Origin: Strigamia acuminata
Taxonomy: Eukaryota > Arthropoda > Chilopoda > Geophilomorpha > Linotaeniidae
Reading direction: 5' to 3'
DNA length: 64,000 nucleotides
Assembly (NCBI GenBank): GCA_949358305.1
Contig: OX442315.1
Coordinates: forward strand, 30,654,427 to 30,718,426
Position numbers and translations under genes: made by a program. The notes under the pieces were generated by a model. It was not told where the DNA came from and made no database searches. It saw only the letters and a list, made by a program, of their open reading frames with translations. Positions 22,685 to 33,507 of this stretch are shown here, piece after piece. Numbering within the stretch: position 1 is the first letter of the stretch; each line of letters begins with the position of its first letter.

Positions 22685-23209
22685 TCTGTTAAATATTTGC
22701 CCTCTTTGCCTCAACTCATTGTAAATGCTCATTTTATTTGTTTTTTTTTCCATTTATTTATTTCTTGTCTTTTTTTCTCATCTTGTGTTGTATTCATTAA
22801 ACGTTAACTCTTTGTTTGGTTTAATTGAATGATATTCTATCTTAAGCTTATATGGAATCATTTGTTTGCATAAAATTTTAATTGCAAATGAGAACATACA
22901 TAAAAGAATAATACATTCGTAATTATTTTCCTTAGTAATTCAACTTTGGCAAAATTTAATTTTTGGCTAGCACTGTGGAGATTAAATTGCATTGAACAAT
23001 GTACAGAAAATTTTAGTTTCTGGACTAGAGATTATCAAGAGTTATCCCAGTGCATTTTATTAAAATATTCTCCTTTTGCTTCGTTGTAGAAGACGCGGGT
23101 AGACGTGTACGGTTTCGTCGGTGGTACCTTTTGCATTTATTGCATATTGCATTTACAGTTTTGAGCAAGTACGATTATAATGTCAATGAAATTTTGATGT
23201 AAAATCATT
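22685..23209. other. Intergenic spacer
   Basis: AT-rich spacer between the convergent coiled-coil gene and array gene A. It holds AATAAA-like and TTTATT-like sequence compatible with poly(A) signals on both strands, and nothing else that I can support. Confidence 0.5.
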
Positions 23210-24861
23210 TTAATGTGGTGCTGACGGTTCTGGAAATGCTGGAGCATTTTCAGGACCATAAGGTTGTTGTAGGAATTGTAATGGAGGAATTGAAGGATTA
23301 TAAGGTGCTTGTGGAGGTATTGACGAATTATTAGGGGCCGATTGAGGATTTGGTGGAGTAAAAGGGACCGGATAGGTTAGTGAAGGATAAAGACCGTATT
23401 CGCTGCTGGGTTGAGGGTAAAATGCAGGGTTTGGGGGTTTTATTCTAGGTTTCGATTGTATTGGCGGAGGATAGAACGGAGGTGGGAAATGAACCGATTG
23501 GACCAAATTCGATGGCGTCGGAACATCTATCGGTGAGTTTGACGGATAGGCTGCGTACGTTGGTTCATCAGTTAAATATTGATGCGGTTGCATGACTTCC
23601 TGTTGATTTGTTGTTATTGCCACCTGCAACAGAGATACATTTATTTATTTATTGCGGGTTTTGACTTGATTTTATGAAGAGGAGTGAGTTTAGATCATTT
23701 ATTTAAAGGAGATAGGATAGGGTTCTTCGCTGCATACGGATTTAAGTATTTTTGGAAGTTTAGAACTTGTAATTTATTCTCACCTGAGTAGTACAACGTT
23801 TCCTGCTGTGTTGTTTGTACGAGATCACAACAATGTAGAACATGGTCTGAAATTTGAATCTTATGATATTTGACTATATAAAATTTAAATATGTTCGTAT
23901 TGTACCATGATAAAGATGCCAAGGAACAAAAAAATCTGTTCTGCGATTGAAAGAGCCTATAAGTATAAAAATACAGGTTGTTAGTAACCGAGTCGATATA
24001 GCGACATCTCAAATTTAGTGGGAAAAGAGTTTTGCAATAAGATTTAATCCATTGCGTCACTAGGGCATTCACCAAATTAAGATTTGAGATTGAATTGCTA
24101 ATTATTTTGTACTTGTTGATGGAAACCGAATACGATCGCGCACAACGTGAAATATATTATGGCGATTCCAATTACTATGAGCCATGGCCACGAGTAATGA
24201 TGGTTTTTCTTTTAAATAAACATGAATATGAGATTTACTTTCTTTAGTTTGAATGAGATGAGTAAAATGGTATCACTTACTTTATAGACACCCACTAAAA
24301 GGCTAATGGATGACAGTAAAAGTAAAATAGAAGAGCCTAAGTATGAATATCCCATCGCAGATACATCTAATTCAAATACACACAATATTCACTTTTATTA
24401 GTTTATTCAGTGAATATTGTCTCTCCACTAACAATAGCTTTTTAAGTTATTAGGATTAAATGTGTATACTAATTTCACAATCGACGGTATTGAGAGTAAA
24501 CAACGTTAAAAAAAAATTCAATATAATGTATTGATCTTTTGGAAGCAAGTAGTGTTCTGCCATTTTGTCAATGAGTAAATTAAACAGAATTTAAAATACA
24601 TACGTGAACCATGTTCGAAAATATATTCAGGGGTTCTATCGGTTTTATAGTTGTACTTGTAATATGATTTTGGTTGCAAGTGCCATAATCCTATTCCAAG
24701 CATTGAGCATGACAATAACTGAAAACGAGTAAAAATCTCATTCACAAACCCTTGTTTTCTAGTTACTAAATATGTCAAAGTGCACTTACTATTGAATACA
24801 AGGCTGCAACCCGAGCTCCTGTAGCTAGTTTGTAATTTAAAAATGAATTCACACACGGCAT
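23210..24861 (-). CDS. Array gene A: four-TM protein with Pro/Tyr-rich tail
   Basis: First member of a seven-gene minus-strand array. Exons: 24861-24790, 24718-24604, 24366-24281, 24208-24113, 23956-23906, 23846-23784 and 23623-23210, giving 298 residues. Exon 1 reads MPCVNSFLNYKLATGARVAA; exons 1-2 form TM1, exon 3 TM2 (SSILLLLSSISLLVGV), exon 4 TM3 after a WPW motif, and exons 5-6 TM4 (IFLFLGIFIM then FYIVVISY). The 137-residue tail is rich in Pro, Tyr, Asn and Ser and includes a PPFY motif that could bind WW domains. Topology and PY-type tail recall LAPTM or arthropod DUF4728 proteins (endolysosomal sorting), but I cannot confirm the family. All splice sites are canonical. Confidence 0.75.
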
Positions 24862-24942
24862 TGTGTGTTCAGTTCACATGTAGCATGTAGCATGTATGTA
24901 TCAGTCGTTTTAGTAACCTTGATACTGACAAATAGACGCACT

Positions 24943-24970
24943 AATGTCATGACAACGGCCTTTGCGTGTC
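24943..24970 (-). promoter_or_regulatory. Conserved array promoter box, gene A
   Basis: AATGTCATGACAACGGCC followed by TTTGCGTG, about 85 bp upstream of the gene A start codon. The same box recurs at similar distance before genes B, C, D, E and an orphan exon 1. Confidence 0.5.
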
Positions 24971-25262
24971 AATATGGTATGTTTTTTTAATTTATTTTGT
25001 TTACGGTACTCGGAAAACGCTCGAAATTAGAAAAGATGTTTATCTCGAATAAGAACATTTGTGACAAAACTAAATATTCAAAATTAAATATCTTTAAATT
25101 TATGCAGAATATATTTATTAATATTACAGTAATATACATTCATAATATACATTGAATTTACTGCCCTTTCGTTTTTATTCCAAAAATAACTGTACAAATA
25201 AGTTTTGTTCATACGTTTACAAGATTATAATACTGATAAAGAACTTTTGATGGAAAATCAAT

Positions 25263-28200
25263 TTAATATGGAGCTGGTGGTGACGAATTTGGAAATGCTG
25301 GAGCATTTTCAGGACGATACGGTTGTTGTAGAAATTGTAATGGGGGAATTGAGGAATCATAAGGTGCTGTTGGGGGTATTGATGGATTATAAGGTGCCTG
25401 TGTAGGTATTGACGAATTATTAGGTGTCGATTGAGGATTCGGTGGATTCAAAGGGACTGGATAGGTGGGTGAAGGATAAGGACCATATTGGATGTAGGAT
25501 TGAGGGTAAAAGGCAGGGTTTGGAGGTTCTATTGCAGAATTTGATTGTGTTGGTGGAGGATAGAACTGCGGTGGGAAATGAACTGGCGGTACAGAATTCG
25601 ATGAAGTGGGAATATTGATCGGGGGCTGTGGATTTGAAGGGTAGGCTGCTGGTATGTAGAGTGGATGCAGATTATTACCATCAATGGTGGGAATTTGGGT
25701 ATATTGATGCGGTTGCATCATTTCCGGTTGGTTTGTTGTTATTGCCACCTGTAATAGAGATTTATTTGTTTATTTATTGCGGGTTTTGACATGTTTAAGA
25801 GAATGAGAGAGAGTTTATAGATTGTTTATTTCGAGAAGACAGAATACGGAATTTATTCTCACCTGACTGGTGTACAATTTCTTAACGCGTTGTTTGTAGG
25901 AGATGACAACAATGTAGAATAACCCCTGAAATTTGAAACCTGTTATGGCATTTGTAGTGTTGTTGTTGTTTATTAATGTACTAATTACTCGCTAGATGGC
26001 GTTACTTGTTAAAAGGTTATATATATGAATGTAGAATGATGAGAGGACACTTGTGCACGAGTACTCGAATAAACAACTTAGATTCAACCCAGTTTGGGAT
26101 TTAAAGATGAAGGACTTTTTATTGGACTATTACATTGGCGACGAGGATCGCGGATTTTAGGAATGTGGAACGGACATTAATGTAGTGAGTTGATTGGAAT
26201 TTTTGTTGTGTTCAGCGCGGCGGATTGGCAAGGGCGTTTGCCTGGCAAGGTCGTTTGCTCGGAAAATCCAAGATGGCGCTCCCCGTGTCTCCTAAACCTA
26301 AGTTAGAAGAAGGACAGTTTCCTATGGCAGCATTATCTGCGGGAGCCATTCATGCGTCGGGCGTCGTCCCATTTGATGTTTATGGAGAGCCAACCACTCA
26401 AAACCAGCGTTGGACAAAATGGTTAGGGAGATTTGAAGGTTTCCTGACCGCGGCAGCAATTAGTGATGATGCACGTAAGCGAGCCATGTTATTGCATTAT
26501 GTGGGGGAGAGTGCGTACGATATTTTTTCAACTTTGACCGGAGTTGAGGCGGGATATGAGGAGGCAAAGAAGGCGTTAACTGGGTATTTTGCCCCCAAGA
26601 AAAACTTAGATTTTTGTGTCTACTCGTTTCGGTCGAGTAAACAGGAGGCGGAGGAAACAACTGATCAATTTTGCGCACGTCTTCGAAATTTAGCGGTCGG
26701 GTGCGATTTTGCGGATCTGGAACGGGAATTAAAGTCTCAAATTATTTTCGGTACATCGATGACAAAATTGCGTCGCCAGGCCTTGCGAGAGGGGTCATGG
26801 CTATTGAAGGATGTCTTGGATTTTGGAAGAGGTCACGAGGCATCAGAGTGGCAAGCAAAACGCATGGAAAAGGTGATGGTGGCGGAGCCACGTGGTTTGG
26901 ATGTAAATATTGTGCGAAGGAGTGGTAGGAGTGAGGATACTTCGAGGTCACCGGGTCGAGGCGAGGGTCCACGTTTGTGTTTTAATTGCGGAAGGGCGTG
27001 GCCGCATCAGGAAGGAGTGCCATGTCCAGCAAAGAACATTAAATGCCATAATTGTGGAAAAGGGGGTCATTTTGCTAAATTTTGTCGTTCGAAGGCAAAT
27101 GGAGGACTGTCGATGGCGGGAGGACGGAGAGTGCGAGCGGTCAAGATGGAGGCATCCGGTGGAAACGATGATGAGGAGTATATTTTCGGATTGACGGTGG
27201 GATCTGTGGAGGCGATGAAGAAAATGCCGAGAGTGGAGGTCATCATGGGTCGGTGTAGGTTGCCAGTAACTTTTGGAATTGATTCAGGGGCCCAAGTTAG
27301 TTTGTTGAGTAGGGAGGTGTACAGATCTATTCAGCCTCCGCCGGTGCTGCGTCCGAGTCAGGCGCGCCTGATGCCGTATGGACATCGCGAACCATTGCCG
27401 TTACTGGGAATAATGAGGACAGTGATAGAATTTGCAGGTCGGCGTGAGGAGGTGGAGCTGTATGTGGCGGATGTGGATGGGGAGTCGCTTCTTAGTTATG
27501 AAGCGTCGGTGAGATTGGGTTTGGTGCGAGTGGTGCGTGCAGTTGGTGAAGATGATCTGGAGGGAGAAATTAGGGCGAAATATCCGAAGTTGTTTAGCGG
27601 CGTTGGCAAGCTGAAAGGGCGGCAGGTACATATTCACATGAAAAAGGGAGTAGTTCCGGTGGCCCAACGCTACCGCCCCATTCCTTTTAGTTTACGCAAG
27701 AAGGTGGAGGCGGAATTGGAGAGAATGGTGGAGGAAGATATCATCGAGCGGGTTGTTGACAGCATGGGGCCAACGCCATGGGTTTCCCCTATCCATTGCG
27801 TGCGAAAATTAAAGGATCCGGACCCAGATGCGATCCGAATTTGTATAGATGCCAGAGAAGTGAATTTTGCCATCGAGCGTGTCCGCCATGCCTCGCCTAG
27901 GTTGGATGACGTTGTGGCTTTAGCAGAGGGAGCAGTGTGGTTTACAAAGCTGGACTTAAATCACGGCTTCCATCAGGTTGAGCTGGACGAGGAATCGAGG
28001 CAAATTACGACGTTTGCGACCCATGTTGGTTTGTTATGCTTCAAGCGGTTGTTTTTTGGCCTGTGTTCAGCACCAGAGAGTTTCCAGGATGAAATTAGAC
28101 AAGCATTGGAAGGTATTTTAAGTACTGTCAACATAACTGACGATATATTTTTAGTGGGCAAGCAGACTCAGAGCCACGATATGGTTATGCACCAGGTATT

Positions 28201-31200
28201 GAACCGCCTACAGGAGAAAGGACTTACTGTGAATGGTAGGAAATGTGAGTTTAGGAAGAGGAGTATTGTTTTTTTTGGTCACGTATTCTCGGCATCGGGA
28301 ATTTCGATCGACCCTAAGAGAGTGGAGGCCATAAGAGAGATGAAGGAGCCGTGCAGTGTGTCCGAGGTTAAAAGCTTGCTTGGTATGGTCGTTTATTGCG
28401 GGCGATTCATTCCGAATTTAGCAGAGCTGACGGGACCGTTGCGTGAGTTGACTAAAAAGACTAACGTCGATTTTGTGTGGATGTCGTTGCATCAGGAAGC
28501 GTGGGGAAGAATTAAGAAGGAGTTAGGAAACGCAGGGACATTAGCATATTTTGATTTCAAGGCGGAGTTGCATCTTGTGGTCGACGCGAGCCCGGGAGGG
28601 CTGGGTGCAATTTTGGCCCAGCTGAAGAGAGGTCAAGCAGAGGTGCAGGTCGTATCATATGCGAGTCGTTCGTTGACGGACGTAGAAGGGCGTTATTCCC
28701 AAATAGAGCGGGAAATGTTGGCTGTGGTTTGGGCCATGGAAGCATTCTATATTTATCTGTTTGGAACTCATTTTGTATTATTTACAGACCACCAACCTCT
28801 GATTAGCATTTTGAGCAACAGGCGCGCTAGACCATCTGTGAGATTAGAACGTCTGTGTGTCCGTGTCCAACAGTTTGATTTTGAAGTGAGACACACAAAG
28901 GGGTCCACTAATCCAAGTGACTATATGTCACGTCATCCGCCAGCGAATATAAAAGCATTAGGAGTGGGGGTGTTGGAGGAGCACGTCAATTTTGTCGTGC
29001 AGTCCAGGTTGCCGGCCACGATGACCAGGGAAGAGGTGCAGAGAGAGATTGATCAGGATGCGGGATTGTGTAAGGTGCGACAAGCGCTTAGTTGTGCGGG
29101 TGGGGAAGCGCAGAAAATGTGGAAAGAGGAGGTGTTGCGCCCGTTTGCGATGATTAAGGATGAGTTGGCGGTGGCGGAAGGAGGGATCGTGCTGCGGGGG
29201 GATCGAATAGTGATTCCGGAGAGTCTTCAATCCAGAGTGGTGGACCTGGCTCATCGGGGCCATCAAGGGGTCGTTAAGACCAAGACCCTGTTGCGCCAGA
29301 AAGTGTGGTTCCCCGGCATAGATAGGAGAGTGGAGATGAAAATTGCGGGGTGCCTGTCATGTCAAGCAAGCATGCCGAGGATAGTGAGGGATCCGTTGAG
29401 GATGACTGTGTTGCCGGCTCAGCCGTGGCAACATCTGGCGGTGGATTTTTTGGGCCCATTTCCGGATGGTGCTCTATTGTTTGTCGTGATCGATGAATAT
29501 TCCAGGTTTCCATTCGTCGATAGAATATCCTCAACGGCGGCTGGACCTGTTTGTGCAAGTTTGGAGAGACGTTTTTGGGAAGTGGGTCTTCCGCAGACGT
29601 TAAAATCGGACAATGGCCCACCCTTTACATCTCGCGAGTTTGCAGATTTTTTGCGGGAATTTGGCGTTGTGCATCGTAAGGTTACACCGTTATGGCCTGA
29701 AGCAAATGGTGAGGCCGAACGCTTTATGCGTACACTGAATAAATCGATTAGGGCAGCCGTAGTGGAGGGGCGTGAGTGGGTTCGGGAAATGCAGGAGTTT
29801 CTCCTAAATTATCGGGCGACTCCACACTGTACAACTGGACGACCTCCAGCGGAGTTGTTATATAATCGAGAGATGCACACACATTTGCCCTCAGTTTGGA
29901 ATGCCGTGGATGATGTGGACTTGCGGGATAAGGACCAACAAGGAAAGAATAAGATGAAGGATGACGCGGATGGGCGGCGTAACGCCAAAGAGCATGGTTT
30001 AGTGGTAGGGGACCGAGTGCTGGTGAAACAACCCAAATTAAACAAATTCTCAACACCTTTTGACCCGGAGCCGTTGATAGTGACAGAAGTGGGAGGAACT
30101 CAAATTACAGCGGCTCGGGGATCGCGCATAGTGGTTAGAAATGCTTCTCATTTTAAGAAGTTAGAAGGGGAACAAGGGAAGGAGGGAGCGCGGGAGGAGG
30201 AGGAGGAAGTGAAGGGGGCGGAAGGAGGTGAGTGCGAAGTTCCTGGGGAGGAAGTGCCAGTGTCTGAGCAATTACCGACGGCCGGCCCGGTGAGGATGGA
30301 GCAGGACGAGAGTGCAACGCCATACAGAACGAGGTCGGGTCGAGAGTCAAAGGCACCAAGTTGGCAGATGGATTATGACTTGTGTCGTGGAAAGAAGAAG
30401 AAGTAGGAAACTGAATGCAGTGTGAAAATGAGATTGTACTATAGTGAACTTTTTGAATTTAGGATTTTTGTTCTTTGTTTATTGTGATTTATTGATTGAG
30501 ATTATTGTTCGGTACTTCTTTATTTTTGTTTTGTTGTGGGGAGGGATGTAGTGTTGTTGTTGTTTATTAATGTACTAATTACTCGCTAGATGGCGTTACT
30601 TGTTAAAAGGTTATATATATGAATGTAGAATGATGAGAGGACACTTGTGCACGAGTACTCGAATAAACAACTTAGATTCAACCCAGTTTGGGATTTAAAG
30701 ATGAAGGACTTTTTATTGGACTATTACAGCATTGATTAAAGAAAATTTAAATATATTTGTATTATACCATGATAAAGATGCCAAAGAACATTAGAATCTG
30801 TTCTGCGATTGAAAGAGTCTATAAGTTGACAAGTACAGGTTGTTAGTAAACGAATCGATATTGAGACATCCCAAATTTAGTGGGAAAAGAGTTTTGCAAT
30901 GAGATTGCTGACTTTATTGCCTCACTAAAGAGTGATTTAATTGCTAATTAAGTTTTACCTGTCGACTGAAACCGTGAATGATCAAGCGAATCATGAAATA
31001 TACCATCGCGAATAAAATTATTACGAGCCATGGCCACGTGAATTGGTGGTTTTTCTTTAAATAAATATGAATATTTGATTTGATTTTTTTAAATTGAAGT
31101 AAAGTGGGTAAAATGTTACACTTACTTTATGGATGCCCAGTAAAAGGCAAACCGAAGTCAGTAAGAACAACACCGAAAAGGTTAAATATGAATTTCCCAT

Positions 31201-33507
31201 CGCTTCTACACCTAATTTGAAATATACAATATGAACTTTACTTCCATTTTGTTGGTTTTTAACTCGAGAACTGCGGGAGTTTGGCGGCCCCTCTGCTAGC
31301 CAAACTAAAGAATCAAACTACTGTAAGATGAACCCAAAGAAAACCATATTTTAATACATCTGATTTTATTTATTGTATTTGTTTCATTTATTTCCTTTTG
31401 TTTTGTTTTGAATTGGTTTGGTTTGGTTTATTTTGTTTTGGTATGTAATAAAATTCATTATGTTTCGTAAGTACGTATGTCTATGTACGTTACAACGATT
31501 AATCGCTCAATATTTCTCTCTAAATGCGCATTAAAGTTTACAATTGGAAGTAGTAAGTAAACAACAATTTTTAAAAATGAAAATTCGATATCGATTTTTT
31601 GGAAGCAAGGAGTATTGCTATTTGTCTACTGAGTTTTTTCTTAAATTAAAATTAAAATACATACGCGTTTGACTGTCGGCAAAGTAATCATGATTAGAGT
31701 ATCTGGATCTGAAATGACCATAGGAGTAGCTTGATTGAATGTGCCACACTCCCATGCCAAACATTGGACATGACAACAACTGAAAGCAAAACAAAAAAAT
31801 CATTTTTTAATGCATATAAAAATAGGATAAAAATTTCTATTTTGTGGTAAGCTTTTTTATCCCCAGGGCATGGGTTCCATGACCCCAATTTTCAATCTCT
31901 GTTAAGTAAATGCAACTTTTATAGTTGTGGGATGAATTTTAATATTTATAATTCTGAAAAGGACTTTAATTTTTTCCCAGCGAGCATTGAATATGGCGCT
32001 GGAGTAGAAGTTTAGGGACTGCCGTAGCAGCAGTACCCTGTTTTGCCCCTGATCCGTAGGACTGGGAAGTTATTGACAAAGATTTTCGGTCTGGCATAGA
32101 ACGGACTGCCTCCGTGCAGTTACTCGCCTTATTTTCCAGGTGACTATGATAAGAATTTGATAATTATAATTCTGAAGATGACTTTGTCATAGAATTCAGG
32201 GACGCCCTATTCCCAAGGTCTGGATGACTGGGACATTTCCGATCTCATATCTTGACAGCAAAGCGGACCCAGTATTGGCGCCAAATTTAATCAAAGGGAA
32301 TGCCAACGTACTGTTCCCCTTATCACACACATTGCCGTGATGAGTAGATATTTTATCTCATGTCTGGTCACTATTTTTTAGCAATCTCTTGATTTTCAAA
32401 ATCAAGAGAATGCATTTTGCCTTGAATGCATTTGCCTTCCCTAGCCCTAAAAAAGCTTTAAAAAGGCTCAATTGGAAGAGTAGGATTTATAATCCATGGG
32501 ACTCAATGAAATGGAATTATCTTTCAATCTATTAATGATTTTGCTAAAATATTTCAATGCAATTACAGCATCTGCTTTATAAAGATTTCTTTTCATGCGT
32601 GCTGCACAGCAACACTGTTCCTTCACTTCAAAGCTGTGATCTTAATCTACGTCTCACTTGAAATTACTATTTTACGTAATAACTTTGTAAATTCTACAAA
32701 GAGCACATTAAAAGTGCTAATAATGTATTTTTGACATAAGAATAAAGGATATGAGAAGCTCAGAGAAGATTAGTCATGCTCTTTTGAAATCGCTTTCAAG
32801 AGAAGCATAGGTATGAACTATAGCCTTAACAATAAACATCAGTTAGTCTAACAAATAATTGTTGTGTTACGAATCGTTTACAACAAAATGTTTAAGTAAA
32901 TTTATTTCCACACACAAATTGGTCATCTGTCAGTGTTCCCTCCCAACGATACAATAAACCAATAGATGGAATATTAAATGAATTCACTAACACTATTTTG
33001 AGTGGTTACAAAATCCTATTAATAACATCATTTATTTGTTGATGTTACTTAAAAAAAAACTGGTCTAATTATATATTTAAAAAAATTAAACTGGTTATGC
33101 CAGGGACCGGAACAGGGCTGGACTGGGAACAAATTTATTGCCGGAAAATCTGGGTGTCCGGGCCACAATTAATGAAGTCGGGACAGGCCACAGCGGCCAC
33201 GTGCCACCGGGAAACTCCCGGTAGCCCGCCGGGCCAGTCCAGCACTGGACCGGAAGCTCATATTAGGGAGCACCCCTGGCTAAACTTTTCTTTAAAGTAC
33301 TGTGTTTAAGTATAAGATATTGGACAAGCCATTAATAACATCATTTATTTGTTATTCATATAATTATTTCATTATTTTTCATTATTCATATAGTAATTTA
33401 CTTCATATCTTAGCAAATTTTGTAAATGCACTTACTATTGTATAAAATGCAGCAATTCGAGCTCCCATGGATAGTTCGTAGTTAAAAAATGAATTCACAC
33501 ACGGCAT
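25263..33507 (-). CDS. Array gene B: four-TM protein, split by an LTR element
   Basis: Exons: 33507-33436, 31779-31665, 31211-31126, 31054-30959, 30818-30768, 25925-25863 and 25748-25263, giving 322 residues. Exon lengths 2-6 (115, 86, 96, 51, 63 bp) equal those of gene A. Exon 1 reads MPCVNSFFNYELSMGARIAA and exon 4 has the TWPWL motif. The tail (161 residues) is the longest of the array, with NNSSIPTQAPYNPSIPPT-like repeats. Intron 5 contains the whole 4.8-kb retrotransposon, whose edge lies only 27 bp upstream of exon 6, where a branch point would be expected; whether the gene still splices is uncertain. Intron 1 is 1.66 kb and holds other repeat debris. All seven exons are open. Confidence 0.7.
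25953..26134 (+). repeat. 5' LTR of element 1
   Basis: 182 bp, TGTAGTGTTG...GACTATTACA, with AATAAA at about 26068. It matches the copy at 30547-30728 throughout by eye. Confidence 0.95.
26273..30406 (+). CDS. Gag-Pol polyprotein of element 1
   Basis: Single reading frame of 1377 residues encoding all retrotransposition functions. The frame is open upstream, but the first ATG is at 26273 (AAGATGGCG context). In order: gag-like region (1-250); a CxxC-type cluster and CCHC zinc knuckle CHNCGKGGHFAKFC (about 257); aspartic protease with DSG (about 336); reverse transcriptase (about 450-640) with active site NITDDIFLVG; RNase H starting at VVDASPGGLG (about 769) and including FTDHQPL; integrase with HHCC zinc finger (about 994) and catalytic D, D and E (about 1056, 1111 and 1147; the last two 35 residues apart). 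The C-terminus is Glu/Gly-rich. Domain order RT-RH-IN is Ty3/gypsy; the fused gag-pol and the 'DD' motif suggest a Mag-like clade. No stops or frameshifts. Confidence 0.93.
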   Translation: MALPVSPKPKLEEGQFPMAALSAGAIHASGVVPFDVYGEPTTQNQRWTKWLGRFEGFLTAAAISDDARKRAMLLHYVGESAYDIFSTLTGVEAGYEEAKKALTGYFAPKKNLDFCVYSFRSSKQEAEETTDQFCARLRNLAVGCDFADLERELKSQIIFGTSMTKLRRQALREGSWLLKDVLDFGRGHEASEWQAKRMEKVMVAEPRGLDVNIVRRSGRSEDTSRSPGRGEGPRLCFNCGRAWPHQEGVPCPAKNIKCHNCGKGGHFAKFCRSKANGGLSMAGGRRVRAVKMEASGGNDDEEYIFGLTVGSVEAMKKMPRVEVIMGRCRLPVTFGIDSGAQVSLLSREVYRSIQPPPVLRPSQARLMPYGHREPLPLLGIMRTVIEFAGRREEVELYVADVDGESLLSYEASVRLGLVRVVRAVGEDDLEGEIRAKYPKLFSGVGKLKGRQVHIHMKKGVVPVAQRYRPIPFSLRKKVEAELERMVEEDIIERVVDSMGPTPWVSPIHCVRKLKDPDPDAIRICIDAREVNFAIERVRHASPRLDDVVALAEGAVWFTKLDLNHGFHQVELDEESRQITTFATHVGLLCFKRLFFGLCSAPESFQDEIRQALEGILSTVNITDDIFLVGKQTQSHDMVMHQVLNRLQEKGLTVNGRKCEFRKRSIVFFGHVFSASGISIDPKRVEAIREMKEPCSVSEVKSLLGMVVYCGRFIPNLAELTGPLRELTKKTNVDFVWMSLHQEAWGRIKKELGNAGTLAYFDFKAELHLVVDASPGGLGAILAQLKRGQAEVQVVSYASRSLTDVEGRYSQIEREMLAVVWAMEAFYIYLFGTHFVLFTDHQPLISILSNRRARPSVRLERLCVRVQQFDFEVRHTKGSTNPSDYMSRHPPANIKALGVGVLEEHVNFVVQSRLPATMTREEVQREIDQDAGLCKVRQALSCAGGEAQKMWKEEVLRPFAMIKDELAVAEGGIVLRGDRIVIPESLQSRVVDLAHRGHQGVVKTKTLLRQKVWFPGIDRRVEMKIAGCLSCQASMPRIVRDPLRMTVLPAQPWQHLAVDFLGPFPDGALLFVVIDEYSRFPFVDRISSTAAGPVCASLERRFWEVGLPQTLKSDNGPPFTSREFADFLREFGVVHRKVTPLWPEANGEAERFMRTLNKSIRAAVVEGREWVREMQEFLLNYRATPHCTTGRPPAELLYNREMHTHLPSVWNAVDDVDLRDKDQQGKNKMKDDADGRRNAKEHGLVVGDRVLVKQPKLNKFSTPFDPEPLIVTEVGGTQITAARGSRIVVRNASHFKKLEGEQGKEGAREEEEEVKGAEGGECEVPGEEVPVSEQLPTAGPVRMEQDESATPYRTRSGRESKAPSWQMDYDLCRGKKKK
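30535..30546 (+). promoter_or_regulatory. Polypurine tract of element 1
   Basis: TGTGGGGAGGGA abuts the 3' LTR; this is the expected site for plus-strand DNA priming. Confidence 0.75.
30547..30728 (+). repeat. 3' LTR of element 1
   Basis: Second 182-bp LTR, directly followed by the GCATT target duplication. Confidence 0.95.
31780..33435. other. Intron 1 of gene B with repeat debris
   Basis: Non-coding. It includes a moderately GC-rich stretch at about 31980-32340 that I cannot assign, AT-rich sequence, and a GC-rich repeat at 33091-33280 listed separately. None of the other array genes has this material, so it entered after the duplication. Confidence 0.5.
33091..33280. repeat. GC-rich, hairpin-forming dispersed-repeat fragment
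   Basis: A very GC-rich block in an AT-rich intron. GCTGGACTGG (33117-33126) is the exact reverse complement of CCAGTCCAGC (33234-33243), and inside lies CCGGGAAACTCCCGG, a perfect short hairpin. The composition jump and inverted arms indicate a transposable-element fragment; the family is not identified. Confidence 0.5.

Larger units (their letters stand above)
25953..30728 (+). mobile_element. Ty3/gypsy LTR retrotransposon, element 1
   Basis: Complete 4.78-kb element with 182-bp LTRs (25953-26134 and 30547-30728, TG...CA), which look identical by eye, and a 5-bp target duplication GCATT (25948-25952 and 30729-30733). The primer binding site TGGCGACGAGGATCG follows the 5' LTR by one base and resembles the complement of a tRNA-Ser 3' end. 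A purine tract, GTGGGGAGGGA, directly precedes the 3' LTR. One uninterrupted gag-pol frame is present and there is no env. It is antisense to host gene B. Intact ends, open frame and matching LTRs indicate a very recent insertion. Confidence 0.95.

Noticed and set aside
26225-26272. Extension of element 1 gag-pol to 26225
   Set aside because: The codon at 26225 is TTG; the first ATG in frame is at 26273.
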